Source of the DNA: a virus
Length of the DNA stretch: 64,000 nucleotides
IMG/VR virus record: IMGVR_UViG_3300017987_000003
Location: 124,001-188,000 of that record
Reading direction: 5' to 3' (one strand)
Of the stretch, positions 51,707-61,002 are shown piece after piece. A program made the translations under genes and the position numbers. The notes under the pieces were generated by a model. That model was not told the origin of the DNA, made no database searches, and was given only the letters and a program-made list of their open reading frames with translations. Numbering within the stretch: position 1 is the first letter of the stretch; every line of letters starts with the position of its first letter.

Positions 51707-52316
51707 TATTTGTTCGCATAAGAGAAGCGGAACACATCTGTTGGCTGCGTCGATCTGGAAGAACTTTGAGTTGCCAGACTTGACTGTCCGCGCAGTTGTG
51801 CATTCTGGTAAGAAGTTTGTGATGGGTTCGAAAATGTGGACTACGGGAGATCGTGTGGACATACCGTGGGGAGGGTTGTGGCGCAGCCATAATTTCTTCA
51901 ATCCTCCGTGGTTCAAGGATCCGAAAAGAGTTTTATATATCATCAGAAATCCTGTGGATACGCTGGTGTCATTTTGGAGGTTCTTGGATCCGTTGTGCAA
52001 GGACGATCTTGAGGTTCACTTCGGAAAGGGCCGCGTTGCTTTTTGGTTGAAACATGTAAGGGGGTACACGGATAATTGTCGCTGGGTACGATACGAGGAT
52101 CTTGTTGGCGATAAGCATGATGAAGTTCTTGATCAAATTGCTGAGTGGTTTGATCTAACTGCGAGGGTGGACACGTACCAGAGGGTGGTTGGTCGCGTTG
52201 GTTGGTATTCGTCTGAGTCTCCCGTGAAATCGAAGCGTCCCACTAAGACGATCCTCAGAATGATTGAGAAGAATTTCCCCGACGAGTTTCTTGGGTATTC
52301 AGTTGATGGAGGTTGA
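51690..52316 (+). CDS. Sulfotransferase-like protein
   Basis: 208 residues. ICSHKRSGTHLLAASI near the N-terminus is the 5'-phosphosulphate loop (P-K-S-G-T type) and VLYIIRNPVDTLVSFWRF is the 3'-phosphate motif of PAPS-dependent sulfotransferases. RWVRYEDLVGDKHDEV is the conserved RYEDL block. It would move sulphate from PAPS to a sugar or protein hydroxyl. Overlaps the glycosyltransferase by 17 bases. Confidence 0.85.
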   Translation: MDGPIDICSHKRSGTHLLAASIWKNFELPDLTVRAVVHSGKKFVMGSKMWTTGDRVDIPWGGLWRSHNFFNPPWFKDPKRVLYIIRNPVDTLVSFWRFLDPLCKDDLEVHFGKGRVAFWLKHVRGYTDNCRWVRYEDLVGDKHDEVLDQIAEWFDLTARVDTYQRVVGRVGWYSSESPVKSKRPTKTILRMIEKNFPDEFLGYSVDGG

Positions 52317-52813
52317 TGATGCCGAGTTGTAGGCCGGATGTGATCCCTGCTGTGTTGTACAAGTTGATTGAGATGAGCCCTAAAACCATTTTGGACGTTG
52401 GAGCTGGCCACGGCAAGTGGGGTGTTTTGTGTGGCGAGTACCTCAAGTACTGGAAGAATATAGAGCCGGTGATTGATGGTGTTGAGGCATTCGAAAAGTA
52501 CAAGTCTCCTGTTCACGGTGTCTATCGCCAGGTTTTTTACAGGGACGTGACAGAGATTATGCACATAGTTGGGAATTATGATCTTGTTCTTGCGATAGAT
52601 GTTATCGAGCATTTGAGCAGAGACGATGGTTTAAAGTTGTTGGATGTTGCAAAGAGCTATCTTGTGTCGACTCCTGGGTATTGGTCGCCCCAGGGTGCAT
52701 GTTTCGGTAATGAACATGAGACACATATTTCAAAATGGTCAACGGACGATTTTGTTAATAGCCAGTTAATTGTTGACCAAGTTGGACGCAACCATATTTT
52801 AGGGTGGAAATGA
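52316..52813 (+). CDS. Class I AdoMet-dependent methyltransferase
   Basis: 165 residues. TILDVGAGHGKWGVLCGEYL is motif I; YDLVLAIDVIEHLSRDDG is motif IV with the following helix. Compact, lacking a recognisable target domain, typical of small-molecule or sugar O-methyltransferases. Start overlaps the sulfotransferase stop. Inferred role: methylating the glycan built by its neighbours. Confidence 0.82.
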   Translation: MMPSCRPDVIPAVLYKLIEMSPKTILDVGAGHGKWGVLCGEYLKYWKNIEPVIDGVEAFEKYKSPVHGVYRQVFYRDVTEIMHIVGNYDLVLAIDVIEHLSRDDGLKLLDVAKSYLVSTPGYWSPQGACFGNEHETHISKWSTDDFVNSQLIVDQVGRNHILGWK

Positions 52814-53709
52814 TGAAACTGTTGATACTGGACAATTACGAAAGCTTCACGCTTGTTCCGCATCTCAAGAGTCGGCTTGAGAGCGAGCATGAAGTTTTCA
52901 AAATGGGCAACCTGTTCACTGAGCAGATGTGGCAGATCTTCAAAAATGTAGGCCCAGATGTTGTCTTCGTTGATTTCTGCAATGAAAATGCAGTCACGCT
53001 GACACAGAGAGTGAAGGAGCTACCACAAAAACCAAAAATTGTTATTCGGCTGCATGGCTACGAGGCTCAGAGCTGGTTCATGGAAAAAATCCACTGGGAT
53101 GAAGTCTCGGACCTTATTGTTGTTTCGCCAAAGTTCAAAGAAATCGTGGAGAGCAAGATAAGTGGGGTGAATGTTCATGTCGTGAACAACGGCATCGATC
53201 TAGAGAAATTCACACTGGGTACTGATTTCGATCTCAATCAGGTAGCGTATGCTGGATATTTGAACAAGAAAAAAGGGCCGACGCTTCTCAGAACGGTGAT
53301 GGCATCGCTGCCCCTGAAAAAGTTCCATGTGGCTGGCACTCATCAGGATGAGCAGGTGCGGCTGTATTTCGAAGCGTTGAAGCTTGACAACGTGACGTTT
53401 CACGGATGGGTGGAGACGCAAGAGTTTCTCAAAGGGAAGCAGTTTATCCTGTCCACGAGTGTCACGGAAAGCTTTGGCATGTCGATAGCGGAGGGGATGG
53501 CCATGGGCCTGACTCCTGTCGTGCATGGGTGGCCAGGGGCTGAGCTTTTGTGGCCCAAAGAGTGTATATGGAATACTTTTGAGGAGTTGAATGACATTTT
53601 GTGGACACCCAGAGAGCCCGCGTGGTGCAGGGAGTGGATTGAAAATCGTTATTCGATGGACAAGTGTATCGATCGAGTTGTAGAATTGTTGGGTCTTTCT
53701 GATGAATGA
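52810..53709 (+). CDS. Glycosyltransferase family 4-like
   Basis: 299 residues. GT-B fold: N-terminal Rossmann part (VVFVDFCNENAVTLTQRV, VVNNGIDLEKF) and C-terminal part with VAYAGYLNKKKGPTLLRTVM, VTFHGWVETQEFLKGK and TSVTESFGMSIAEGMAMGL, the ESFG...EAMA donor-binding motif of GT4. Overlaps the methyltransferase by four bases, completing a coupled cassette. Confidence 0.87.
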   Translation: MMKLLILDNYESFTLVPHLKSRLESEHEVFKMGNLFTEQMWQIFKNVGPDVVFVDFCNENAVTLTQRVKELPQKPKIVIRLHGYEAQSWFMEKIHWDEVSDLIVVSPKFKEIVESKISGVNVHVVNNGIDLEKFTLGTDFDLNQVAYAGYLNKKKGPTLLRTVMASLPLKKFHVAGTHQDEQVRLYFEALKLDNVTFHGWVETQEFLKGKQFILSTSVTESFGMSIAEGMAMGLTPVVHGWPGAELLWPKECIWNTFEELNDILWTPREPAWCREWIENRYSMDKCIDRVVELLGLSDE

Positions 53710-53731
53710 GGCACGAGAGGAGACCGATGCT

Positions 53732-54184
53732 ATGACAAGATCAAAAGATAGTGATCCTTCGCTCAATCCTGTAATAGAGTTACTTCGGGTGGTTAAGAAG
53801 GATGTCGGAAAAACCAAGGAGACTGTAGACAACATGAATCGCGAGCTGGGGGGTGTGCAGGCTACATTGAACTCAATGGAGAAGAGGAACGTTGAGAGAG
53901 ATAAGAAGATTGATAGTGTTCAGACGGAGCAGCTGAGTTGTCCTGCGAGGGCTGGATATGGTGCTGTGAATGCCAGGTTGAAAAAACATGATAAGGCCCT
54001 ATTTGACAGTACTGGCACTGTCAATATCCCTGTTGTGCCTGCTGTTTCGGCGGCAGCGCAGTTTTCTGAAAGCGAGATATCCTTTAAAGATGCGCTTATA
54101 AGGATGCTGCCAATCATAGCGTTGTCATTTGCTTGCGGTGCTGGAATGTTGGCGATTTTGTGGTATCGGATGTTTGGGGAGTAG
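53732..54184 (+). CDS. Coiled-coil protein with C-terminal membrane segment
   Basis: 150 residues. ~15-70 is coiled coil (VVKKDVGKTKETVDNMNREL); ~125-145 is a membrane helix (LPIIALSFACGAGMLAILWY). The layout recalls XhlA-like or other lysis-associated membrane proteins, but nothing proves lysis function. Start 53732 chosen for GAGGAG upstream; 53702 is in frame and overlaps the glycosyltransferase stop. Confidence 0.6.
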   Translation: MTRSKDSDPSLNPVIELLRVVKKDVGKTKETVDNMNRELGGVQATLNSMEKRNVERDKKIDSVQTEQLSCPARAGYGAVNARLKKHDKALFDSTGTVNIPVVPAVSAAAQFSESEISFKDALIRMLPIIALSFACGAGMLAILWYRMFGE

Positions 54185-54241
54185 ATGCTGAGTTGTTCTT
54201 GTCGTCTGTTGATGATAGAATTGGTGTAAGGAAAGAGAGCC

Positions 54242-54739
54242 ATGATATTTTTGCCAAATCCGCCCCAGGTCGTTTTGCAGGTATATGCCTTGAATCCCGA
54301 TGGCTCTCGGAAGTTCAACATAACCTCGGGGACTGTGCGTGTGTTTCATATTGCGGCTGGATCTGAGGTGGATGATCTGGCTGTTGTTCCGTTGGCCCAG
54401 GTGGGGGTGACGAACAAATGGCGTTACGTTTGGATGACGCCAACGCTGTCTGCGGGGGAGTATTTTGCAGAGTATATTATGCAGGACAGTGCGGGGGTGA
54501 CTACGAAGTTTGCCGAGGATATCAATGTCAAAGATATTGCGAAGCAGTCGACGTTGCTCTTGGTGCAGTCTGATGCTGATATTATTCGGAAGGTGGAGAC
54601 GGGGCGGTGGAAGATTATAGGCAACCAGATGATCTTTTACGAGGACGATGACGTGACGCCATTCCTGACGTTTGATCTCAAGGATCTGGGTGGTCTTCCG
54701 TCAATGGACGACGTTTTTGAAAGGATTCCAGTTCCATGA
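54242..54739 (+). CDS. Hypothetical beta-rich virion protein
   Basis: 165 residues. RKFNITSGTVRVFHIAAGSE, NKWRYVWMTPTLSAGEYFAE suggest an Ig-like or BppU-like beta sandwich, as seen in baseplate or fibre attachment proteins. The C-terminal part (GRWKIIGNQMIFYEDDD) also resembles small baseplate-region phage proteins. Not assigned. Confidence 0.6.
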   Translation: MIFLPNPPQVVLQVYALNPDGSRKFNITSGTVRVFHIAAGSEVDDLAVVPLAQVGVTNKWRYVWMTPTLSAGEYFAEYIMQDSAGVTTKFAEDINVKDIAKQSTLLLVQSDADIIRKVETGRWKIIGNQMIFYEDDDVTPFLTFDLKDLGGLPSMDDVFERIPVP

Positions 54740-54900
54740 ACAGGATTGTTACCAGAGGTTTTGGCCCGAGTCATCTCGTTGTGACGCGGGGATATGGGGC
54801 TGTGAGTGTTGGGCCTTTTTTTAAGAGGATATTGCGTCTTTGTTCGTGCATCGGACGCGAGATGAATTTGGTGTCTAAATGGAAGACCAACTGTGCGTGA
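54736..54900 (+). CDS. Small VTRGYG-type phage protein
   Basis: 54 residues. MNRIVTRGFG and LVVTRGYGAVS form a repeated (I/V)TRG(F/Y)G motif common in short genes between neck genes of many phages; function unknown. Four-base overlap with the preceding gene. Confidence 0.6.
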   Translation: MNRIVTRGFGPSHLVVTRGYGAVSVGPFFKRILRLCSCIGREMNLVSKWKTNCA

Positions 54901-55025
54901 CATCGGCTATTGCGACGGATCTGGCTTTGGTATCGGCCATTGATGCAGACGGCCAGATGGATATTGTGTCCCCTGTCTCAATGGTTTTGAGTGTCGTTTC
55001 AATGATTGAGTTAGAGGAAGTGTAA
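54879..55025 (+). CDS. Very small hypothetical protein
   Basis: 48 residues, acidic and Val/Ser-rich (DIVSPVSMVLSVVSMIELEE) with internal repeats of a TDLALVSAIDADG kind. Overlaps the preceding gene by 22 bases. Not recognised; kept because it fits exactly between two firm genes. Confidence 0.45.
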   Translation: MEDQLCVTSAIATDLALVSAIDADGQMDIVSPVSMVLSVVSMIELEEV

Positions 55026-55026
55026 A

Positions 55027-55332
55027 ATGGCGTGTGATACTTCGTGTGATGGCCCTGATAAGTATTATGTTGGGGATGTTGGAACGCAGCTTCTCGTCGA
55101 TGTTTGTAGTGACATTACGACGGCCACGCTTGTTGCGTTGGATGTGACAAAACCAGATGGCACGGCTGTTCGATGGGTGGGGACGGTATCGGACACAACG
55201 AAGATTTTGTATGTTGTGGCGGTTGGTGACTTTGATCAAGCTGGGGAATACAGACTCCAGTCTTATATTGAAATGCCTGGGTGGATTGGACACGGGGGTA
55301 CTGTAACCTTCAAAGTTACTGCTCTGGGGTGA
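55027..55332 (+). CDS. Small beta-sandwich protein
   Basis: 101 residues. KYYVGDVGTQLLVDVCSD, LVALDVTKPDGTAVRW and GEYRLQSYIEMPGW give an Ig-like/BppU-type pattern similar to the protein at 54242. GGAAGTGTAAA upstream. Probably virion-associated. Confidence 0.6.
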   Translation: MACDTSCDGPDKYYVGDVGTQLLVDVCSDITTATLVALDVTKPDGTAVRWVGTVSDTTKILYVVAVGDFDQAGEYRLQSYIEMPGWIGHGGTVTFKVTALG

Positions 55333-55339
55333 GGGAATA

Positions 55340-56206
55340 GTGGCAAAGCGATACCGATATCGAAAGCCTAAAATGTCGACCATGTCGTCTGTTCCCGCGA
55401 TCTACGGGTTGCATTCGTATGTAGATATGATGAATACGCTGGTGCGAGATGTGCCGAAGCGGATTGACCGTGGGCGTATGCTGTTTTTGCTTTCGATGTC
55501 TGACTTTGTTCGTCGTGCGGTTGAACGGCGCGCTCCTGATATTAGGCTGGGACAAAAAACGGTTTCATACGCCGAGCATTTGCGGATTGGCATTGTTGAT
55601 GGTGCCCCGTCAGACCACGATTCTGTGGTGATCTATTTTGATAACCAGACTTTGTTGCTGGACGCGGACAATATGGATGGGAAGGCTCTCTACTTTCAGG
55701 CGACGCAGGAGTCTCCGAAGTGGGTGAACGTTTTGATGATCTACGGCCCGTGGCCCGCACACTTGGTCCCTGTGGCGTCGAGCAAGATAAAGGCGAGGGT
55801 GATATCCCGTAACGCGCGCGAGGACGAGCTGAAGGCGTTGTCGGACCGTATCTACGCTCACAGGGGTGAGATTGAAAGTGCTCTCAGGCGCGCGGGCGCG
55901 GGGGATGTTAGTATCGAGAAAACACCGAGTGCAGTGGGTGTTGTGGTTCACGAAGATGTGGGTTACAATATTCTTCGGACGGAGTTTGGTTATGACGGTG
56001 AGAGTCAGGTTGCTCATTGGCGCCCTGCTCTTCGGGAAATCAAGGATGCGATGCCTGATCTGATGCGGCGATATTTGATATATCTTCAAACTGGGCGTGA
56101 GAGTGCATTTGATTTGCCAAATAATGTGGCGAATGTTACAGCCACACAGTTGAACAAGAGTGATGCGTTTGCAAGAACGCTCGCTCCATTTGCCCCAAGA
56201 GGGTAG
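55340..56206 (+). CDS. Hypothetical neck/tail-module protein
   Basis: 288 residues, GTG start. Basic N-terminus (AKRYRYRKPKMSTMSS), helices (MLFLLSMSDFVRRAVERRAP), a beta part (SDHDSVVIYFDNQTLLLDAD) and a long helical C-terminus. Not recognised; probably structural from its position. Confidence 0.6.
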   Translation: MAKRYRYRKPKMSTMSSVPAIYGLHSYVDMMNTLVRDVPKRIDRGRMLFLLSMSDFVRRAVERRAPDIRLGQKTVSYAEHLRIGIVDGAPSDHDSVVIYFDNQTLLLDADNMDGKALYFQATQESPKWVNVLMIYGPWPAHLVPVASSKIKARVISRNAREDELKALSDRIYAHRGEIESALRRAGAGDVSIEKTPSAVGVVVHEDVGYNILRTEFGYDGESQVAHWRPALREIKDAMPDLMRRYLIYLQTGRESAFDLPNNVANVTATQLNKSDAFARTLAPFAPRG

Positions 56207-56217
56207 TTGAAGGTGGA

Positions 56218-56514
56218 ATGATGACAACAGGTGAAAAGTTGGGAACCTTGGATCAGACTCTGACAGGGGTCGAAAACGAGCTTCTGAGAAGGAAGGTCGC
56301 TAGGCAGGACGATACGATAGATGGCGCGCTCGACATCATTAACCAGGCAGCAGAGGCAGGGGCGATTGCCCTTGACAATTGTGATGGCTGCGACGATGAC
56401 GACGGCGATGGCGGAACTCAAGATGGTGGCGGCTCGGATGACGATGGCGGTTCGGACGATGGCGACGGCTCGGGCGGCGAAGACGATTCGGACGGCGGAG
56501 ACGCAGAAGAGTAG
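56218..56514 (+). CDS. Small protein with Asp/Gly-rich tail
   Basis: 98 residues. A coiled-coil N-terminus (LDQTLTGVENELLRRKVARQ) is followed by ~45 residues of almost only Asp and Gly (CDDDDGDGGTQDGGG style), which could bind calcium. Two adjacent ATGs (56218, 56221). Confidence 0.55.
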   Translation: MMTTGEKLGTLDQTLTGVENELLRRKVARQDDTIDGALDIINQAAEAGAIALDNCDGCDDDDGDGGTQDGGGSDDDGGSDDGDGSGGEDDSDGGDAEE

Positions 56515-56517
56515 GTA

Positions 56518-56531
56518 CGAACTTGAGTTCG
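56518..56531. repeat. Palindrome copy 10 (CGAACT-TG-AGTTCG)
   Basis: Intergenic, 13 bases before the ATG at 56545. Confidence 0.9.
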
Positions 56532-56544
56532 CAGTTGGTGGTGC

Positions 56545-57261
56545 ATGACAGTAATTGGCACGGTCAATCTGCGGGACTGGGACGAGGGTTGCATGAAGAC
56601 CCTCGGTGCCGAGATAGAGCATTACATAGTCGATGGTGAATCGCGGGCGATCTATGCTTGCGATGTTCCTTACCTTGATTCGGGATTTCCCGAGATAAAC
56701 AACAAAGTTCCGTGTCAGTTCCAGGATCCCGAGGATGTGTACCAGGAATTCAAGCTGCCGTGTTTTCAGTTTCGTCAAAATGACTACACTCCAGCGTTCG
56801 ATCGGCACCCCTGGTACACCTGGGTTGCGCGTGCACCATCGAAGGATGCTGAGAAGGTCACGTTGCCCGATGGGACGGTGGGCTATACCAAATATGACAA
56901 TCAGTGGCGGGCCACTCAGTTTGACATGACCTATGATTGTATGGTGATGGGGCGCAGAAAGCAGGAGACGCTTTTGATGTTGCACTACGCGCTTCGACAC
57001 TTTATTGCGCCGTGGTTTATATTCAAAGTAGTTGACAGCAAGGGTGATGTGCGAGAATATGATGCAGGAGAGGTTTCAATTTCCAACACCTCGGAGCTGG
57101 CCGATATTGCGGAGAGGACAGTGAGCTACACGATTTCATTTACAGTTCGAGGAGAAGTTGATCTTCATGACGATCGGGTATTCCCTGCGTTGATAGGCGA
57201 TCCGCATGTCACTTACGCCAAGTTTAATCCTGCAAACCAAGGGGTCGAGGAAGGCTCCTGA
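56545..57261 (+). CDS. Candidate tail-completion (terminator-like) protein
   Basis: 238 residues. A mixed domain (VPCQFQDPEDVYQEFKLPCF, DNQWRATQFDMTYDCMVMGR, TVSYTISFTVRGEVD) with the strand-helix-strand order of many tail terminator and neck proteins. It lies three genes before the sheath, a common place for them. No decisive motif; preceded by palindrome copy 10. Confidence 0.45.
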   Translation: MTVIGTVNLRDWDEGCMKTLGAEIEHYIVDGESRAIYACDVPYLDSGFPEINNKVPCQFQDPEDVYQEFKLPCFQFRQNDYTPAFDRHPWYTWVARAPSKDAEKVTLPDGTVGYTKYDNQWRATQFDMTYDCMVMGRRKQETLLMLHYALRHFIAPWFIFKVVDSKGDVREYDAGEVSISNTSELADIAERTVSYTISFTVRGEVDLHDDRVFPALIGDPHVTYAKFNPANQGVEEGS

Positions 57262-57280
57262 TTCGAGGTGAGGAGGTAAT

Positions 57281-57814
57281 ATGCCGTGGTTTTACTATTC
57301 AGGTCCTACGCCTAAATCGATGCCTGTGAAGAAGGGGGTGTCGGTTGCGGTGCGCCCTCATTCCAGGGTTGAGATTTTCGAGCCTGGCGTTCGGGAGATA
57401 CAGGCGCTCCAGAAGAAGGGGGTTCTCCGTCGGACGGGGCCACCTCCGCGTTCGGAGCGGCCAGTTCAGGGGGTTGTTACAACGTCTGCTGATATCAAGG
57501 CCGTCACTCCGAAGTCGGATATGGCTAAGAAGATTGCAGAAAAGGGTGTGACGACCGACAAAGGGCAGGCCCCGAAAAAGCCTGCGGGTGCGCCCGAGAT
57601 GACAGAAGGTGAGTTGACGGTTGCGGCCCAGGAAAAGGCTGAGAGAGACTCGCCGAAAAAAGATTCAGAATCGGATTCTGTTGTTGTGTCCGATTCTCCT
57701 CCTTCCGGTGTTGATGTTGTTGAAGCGTTGTCAAAAGCTGATGGAAGCCCCGATGAGAACCCAGGGGGCGGTGAAAATTCCAAGAAAAAGAAGAAGAAAA
57801 AACGCCACAAATAG
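57281..57814 (+). CDS. Hypothetical protein with Lys-rich tail
   Basis: 177 residues. A small beta domain (MPWFYYSGPTPKSMPVKKG, VAVRPHSRVEIFEPGV) is followed by a long disordered Ser/Glu/Lys part ending KKKKKKKRHK. Found directly before the sheath; possibly a minor virion protein. Not recognised. Confidence 0.55.
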   Translation: MPWFYYSGPTPKSMPVKKGVSVAVRPHSRVEIFEPGVREIQALQKKGVLRRTGPPPRSERPVQGVVTTSADIKAVTPKSDMAKKIAEKGVTTDKGQAPKKPAGAPEMTEGELTVAAQEKAERDSPKKDSESDSVVVSDSPPSGVDVVEALSKADGSPDENPGGGENSKKKKKKKRHK

Positions 57815-57841
57815 GGTGGTTTGACAACACGGAGACGAGCA

Positions 57842-60800
57842 ATGTCAGAATACACACATCCTGGTATCTATATCAAGGAAGTTCCAGGTGGACCTGGTCC
57901 GATCAGTGGCGTCTCGACGTCGACTCTTGGCCTGATTGGGTTTACCACGAAGGGGCTCGTAGACGAGCCGATTCTTTGCACGAGCTATGCTGAGTTCGTG
58001 ACGAATTTCGGAACCTTTACCGAGAAGGGTCTGACGCCGACGATGGCGTATGCCTTTTTCCAGAATGGTGGTCAGCAGCTGTATGTCGTGCGTGTCACTG
58101 CGAGCGACGCGGCCGATGGTCTTTGGGATTTCTTGTACTCGATCCCGAGTACGGCTCCTGATGACTTGGGCAATACAGTGGAGGCGAGCGGCATCTATTC
58201 GTTGCAGCTTTCCAATCCTCCCGCGAAGCCCACGACGGTCGAGATCACCTTCAATGCAGCAGTCACAGATAACGTCTTTACGGACGCTGCTGGCGATGGT
58301 GTGTTGACGGCGACTGGTGGCGGTGGGTCGGGTGGGACTGGTTTTGTCGATTACACGACGGGTGAGGTTTCGATTACTCTGGCGGTTCCAGGCGATTACG
58401 CTGGTGGTGCGAACGACATCGAAGCGGTGTACGACTACACCATCTTCCGCTTCCAGATGAAGTGGCCTGGTCTTGCGGGTAATTATTATCGCGTGTCGAT
58501 CGTTCCTGGGTCCAGCGATTATCTCACTGACGCCACGGCTTCGTATAGCCGGTTTACGGTATTGGTTGAGGAAGATACTGACGCGGGTGTGACAGGGACT
58601 CCTTCTTGGAGCACTGTTGAGCAGTTCACGGATCTGGACTTCTCTGACACAAACAGCAAGAACTACATTGCCACAGTGATCAATGCCGATATAGGCGGAT
58701 CGGACTACATCGAGGTTGTCGAGTACGGCAACGAGATGGATCCCGAGGCCCTGGCGGGTGTTTCAGTTTCGGCTGAGGACTTTTCGGCAACGATGGTGCA
58801 CTCGGATGCCTCGTCAGTAGTGACGCCTGATTACTACAACGGCAAATGGAAGGGTTGGGACTACGAGCTGACGAATGGCTGTTTCCCGACGACCTTTGAT
58901 GCGAGCTTCACGTTTGCGGAGGGTGGGCCTTTGATGGCGACCATTGTGGGCGCTCTGGCTACGGCTGTTGTAGTTGGCCCAGATGCCTTCGACACGACCT
59001 TGCTGCCGCTGGCGATGGATCCTGCTGTTCCTTCGGTTCTCATTTCTTGCGAGCTGACGGGTGTTGGCAAGACGAACATCATCGACACTGGCGTGGCTGG
59101 TCCTGGCAATCTGGTCGAGACTTCAACAGGTGTTGTAGTGGGTTCGATCGATTACACGACAGGTGCAATCACTGACCCGACGGGCGTGACGGCGAATACT
59201 TTGGATGTGAGCGGTGCTGGCCTTGCAGACACCTTCGCGGCGGCTTCGACGATTCACTGGGTCAATGGGACTCAGATTGGAACGGGCGGTGGTGCGGCGA
59301 CGGCGGCAATCACTTCTCCTGGGACGGCAACGACACCTGCGGCGATTACGCCTGGTAGTGTTCGTATCTCGGCGCGCACGGGCGACGTGGCAACCAACAC
59401 TGGTGTGACGATATCGTTTGCTTTCGCAGCGGGTACTGTGACGCTGGCTGATTCGACCAATCCATTCGGAAGTACGGCTGTAGGCGACATTGTGACGGTG
59501 CAAGGTGCGACGACTCCTGGTAACGACGGCACATTCGTCGTGACGAGTGTTGCGGCAGCCCCTGCTTCCATCGATTTCGTGAATGCTGCTGGTGCAGCCG
59601 AAGCTGGTGTGGCCGCTACCCAGTGGGATACGCTTGGTAAATTCTTCGACATCGAGGATACGGGTGTTGCGGGTGCTGGCAACCTCGTCGAAGCTGGGAC
59701 GGCGAACGCCGTTGGTACGATCGACTATACCACGGGCCAGATCAGTGATGCTGCTGGGACCACGGATGATACTCTGGACCTGACGGCTTCCTCGACTACT
59801 TTCGCGAGTGGCTTCCCGATCTATTTCGAAGCAGCGTATGCTGTTCCGGTGGCGATCGAGGATGATGGCGACGGTAATCTGTCGGTTGCGAGTACGCAGG
59901 CGACGGGGTATCCGCAGAAGTTTGGCCTTGATGCCAATGGCACCAATGAGGTCACTTACACCACGGGCGCTTTTACATTGACGTGGGCGTTGACGGGATT
60001 CCCGTCGGCCGGTCCTGCTGGAGCATCCGCACAGGTGGCTTCCTACTACACCTATCCCTCGACGAGCATTGAGGGGCAGATGACGGGCGGCCTGGACGGT
60101 GCGGCCATTGCCTCCAGTGATGTGGTTGGGGCGTCTCTCGCGGCCGACCAGAGGGGTCTGTGGGCGTTTGGCAAGGTTGATGCGCTCATGCAGCTGGTCG
60201 CTTCTGACTTCCAGACCGACACGGTGGTTGCTGATGCACTGATTACATATGCCGAGCTGGTCAAGGATAAGTTCGTGATCCTGACTGTTCCGTCGGGACT
60301 TACTCCGCAGGAAGCGGTCAACTGGAAGAAGTTCCAGTTGCAGAAATTCACTTCCTACGCGGCGCTGTACTACCCACACATCAAGATCATCGATCCTGTA
60401 ACTGAGGTGGCGACGGACGTTCCATGTGGTGGTCACGTAGCGGGCGTGTACGCGCGTACCGATATTTCGAAGAATGTCGGCAAGGCGCCTGCGGGCACGA
60501 ACGATGGACGGTTGAACTGGTCCATTGGTCTTGAGCTGGATCTCACGCCGACTCAGGTGGGCGTTGCTTATCCAGAGAAGATCAACTGCCTCGTGCAGTG
60601 GCCACACACTGGACGATGTGTGTGGGGTGCAAGGACCCTGGATATTGCGGGCGGTGAGTGGCCGTTCATCCAGATGCGGCGGCTGTTCATGTTCGTCGAG
60701 AAGTCGGTCTTCAATGCGACACACAGCCATGTCTTCAAGAATAATGGGCCGCCATTGTGGTCCGCAATTCGGACACAGCTTACGAGTTTCTTGCTTGGGT

Positions 60801-60982
60801 TGTACCAGGCGGGATATTTCGCTGGAACTAGCCCCGAGGAGGCGTTCTACGTTACGTGTGATCGCACCAACAACCCACAGAATACTGTGGATCAGGGGCT
60901 GGTGTTCTGCGACGTGGGACTTGCGCCGAACAAACCAGCTGAGTTTATCGTGTTCAGATTTCAACAGAAAGCGTTGTCATAA
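57842..60982 (+). CDS. Tail sheath protein (very long)
   Basis: 1046 residues, far above T4 gp18 (659). The N-terminus YTHPGIYIKEVPGGPGPISG and the C-terminal ~300 residues (GHVAGVYARTDISKNVGKAP, WGARTLDIAGGEWPFIQMRR, EEAFYVTCDRTNNPQNTVDQ) are the conserved sheath core that forms the contractile tube. Between lie ~600 residues of inserted beta modules; two are internal repeats (DTGVAGPGN near 415, DTGVAGAGN near 604, each leading to IDYTTG), and one at ~130-200 (FTDAAGDGVL to VDYTTGEVSITL) matches the next gene. Thr/Gly/Ala-rich. Confidence 0.93.
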   Translation: MSEYTHPGIYIKEVPGGPGPISGVSTSTLGLIGFTTKGLVDEPILCTSYAEFVTNFGTFTEKGLTPTMAYAFFQNGGQQLYVVRVTASDAADGLWDFLYSIPSTAPDDLGNTVEASGIYSLQLSNPPAKPTTVEITFNAAVTDNVFTDAAGDGVLTATGGGGSGGTGFVDYTTGEVSITLAVPGDYAGGANDIEAVYDYTIFRFQMKWPGLAGNYYRVSIVPGSSDYLTDATASYSRFTVLVEEDTDAGVTGTPSWSTVEQFTDLDFSDTNSKNYIATVINADIGGSDYIEVVEYGNEMDPEALAGVSVSAEDFSATMVHSDASSVVTPDYYNGKWKGWDYELTNGCFPTTFDASFTFAEGGPLMATIVGALATAVVVGPDAFDTTLLPLAMDPAVPSVLISCELTGVGKTNIIDTGVAGPGNLVETSTGVVVGSIDYTTGAITDPTGVTANTLDVSGAGLADTFAAASTIHWVNGTQIGTGGGAATAAITSPGTATTPAAITPGSVRISARTGDVATNTGVTISFAFAAGTVTLADSTNPFGSTAVGDIVTVQGATTPGNDGTFVVTSVAAAPASIDFVNAAGAAEAGVAATQWDTLGKFFDIEDTGVAGAGNLVEAGTANAVGTIDYTTGQISDAAGTTDDTLDLTASSTTFASGFPIYFEAAYAVPVAIEDDGDGNLSVASTQATGYPQKFGLDANGTNEVTYTTGAFTLTWALTGFPSAGPAGASAQVASYYTYPSTSIEGQMTGGLDGAAIASSDVVGASLAADQRGLWAFGKVDALMQLVASDFQTDTVVADALITYAELVKDKFVILTVPSGLTPQEAVNWKKFQLQKFTSYAALYYPHIKIIDPVTEVATDVPCGGHVAGVYARTDISKNVGKAPAGTNDGRLNWSIGLELDLTPTQVGVAYPEKINCLVQWPHTGRCVWGARTLDIAGGEWPFIQMRRLFMFVEKSVFNATHSHVFKNNGPPLWSAIRTQLTSFLLGLYQAGYFAGTSPEEAFYVTCDRTNNPQNTVDQGLVFCDVGLAPNKPAEFIVFRFQQKALS

Positions 60983-61002
60983 CGCATAGATAGGGGAGTT
61001 TG

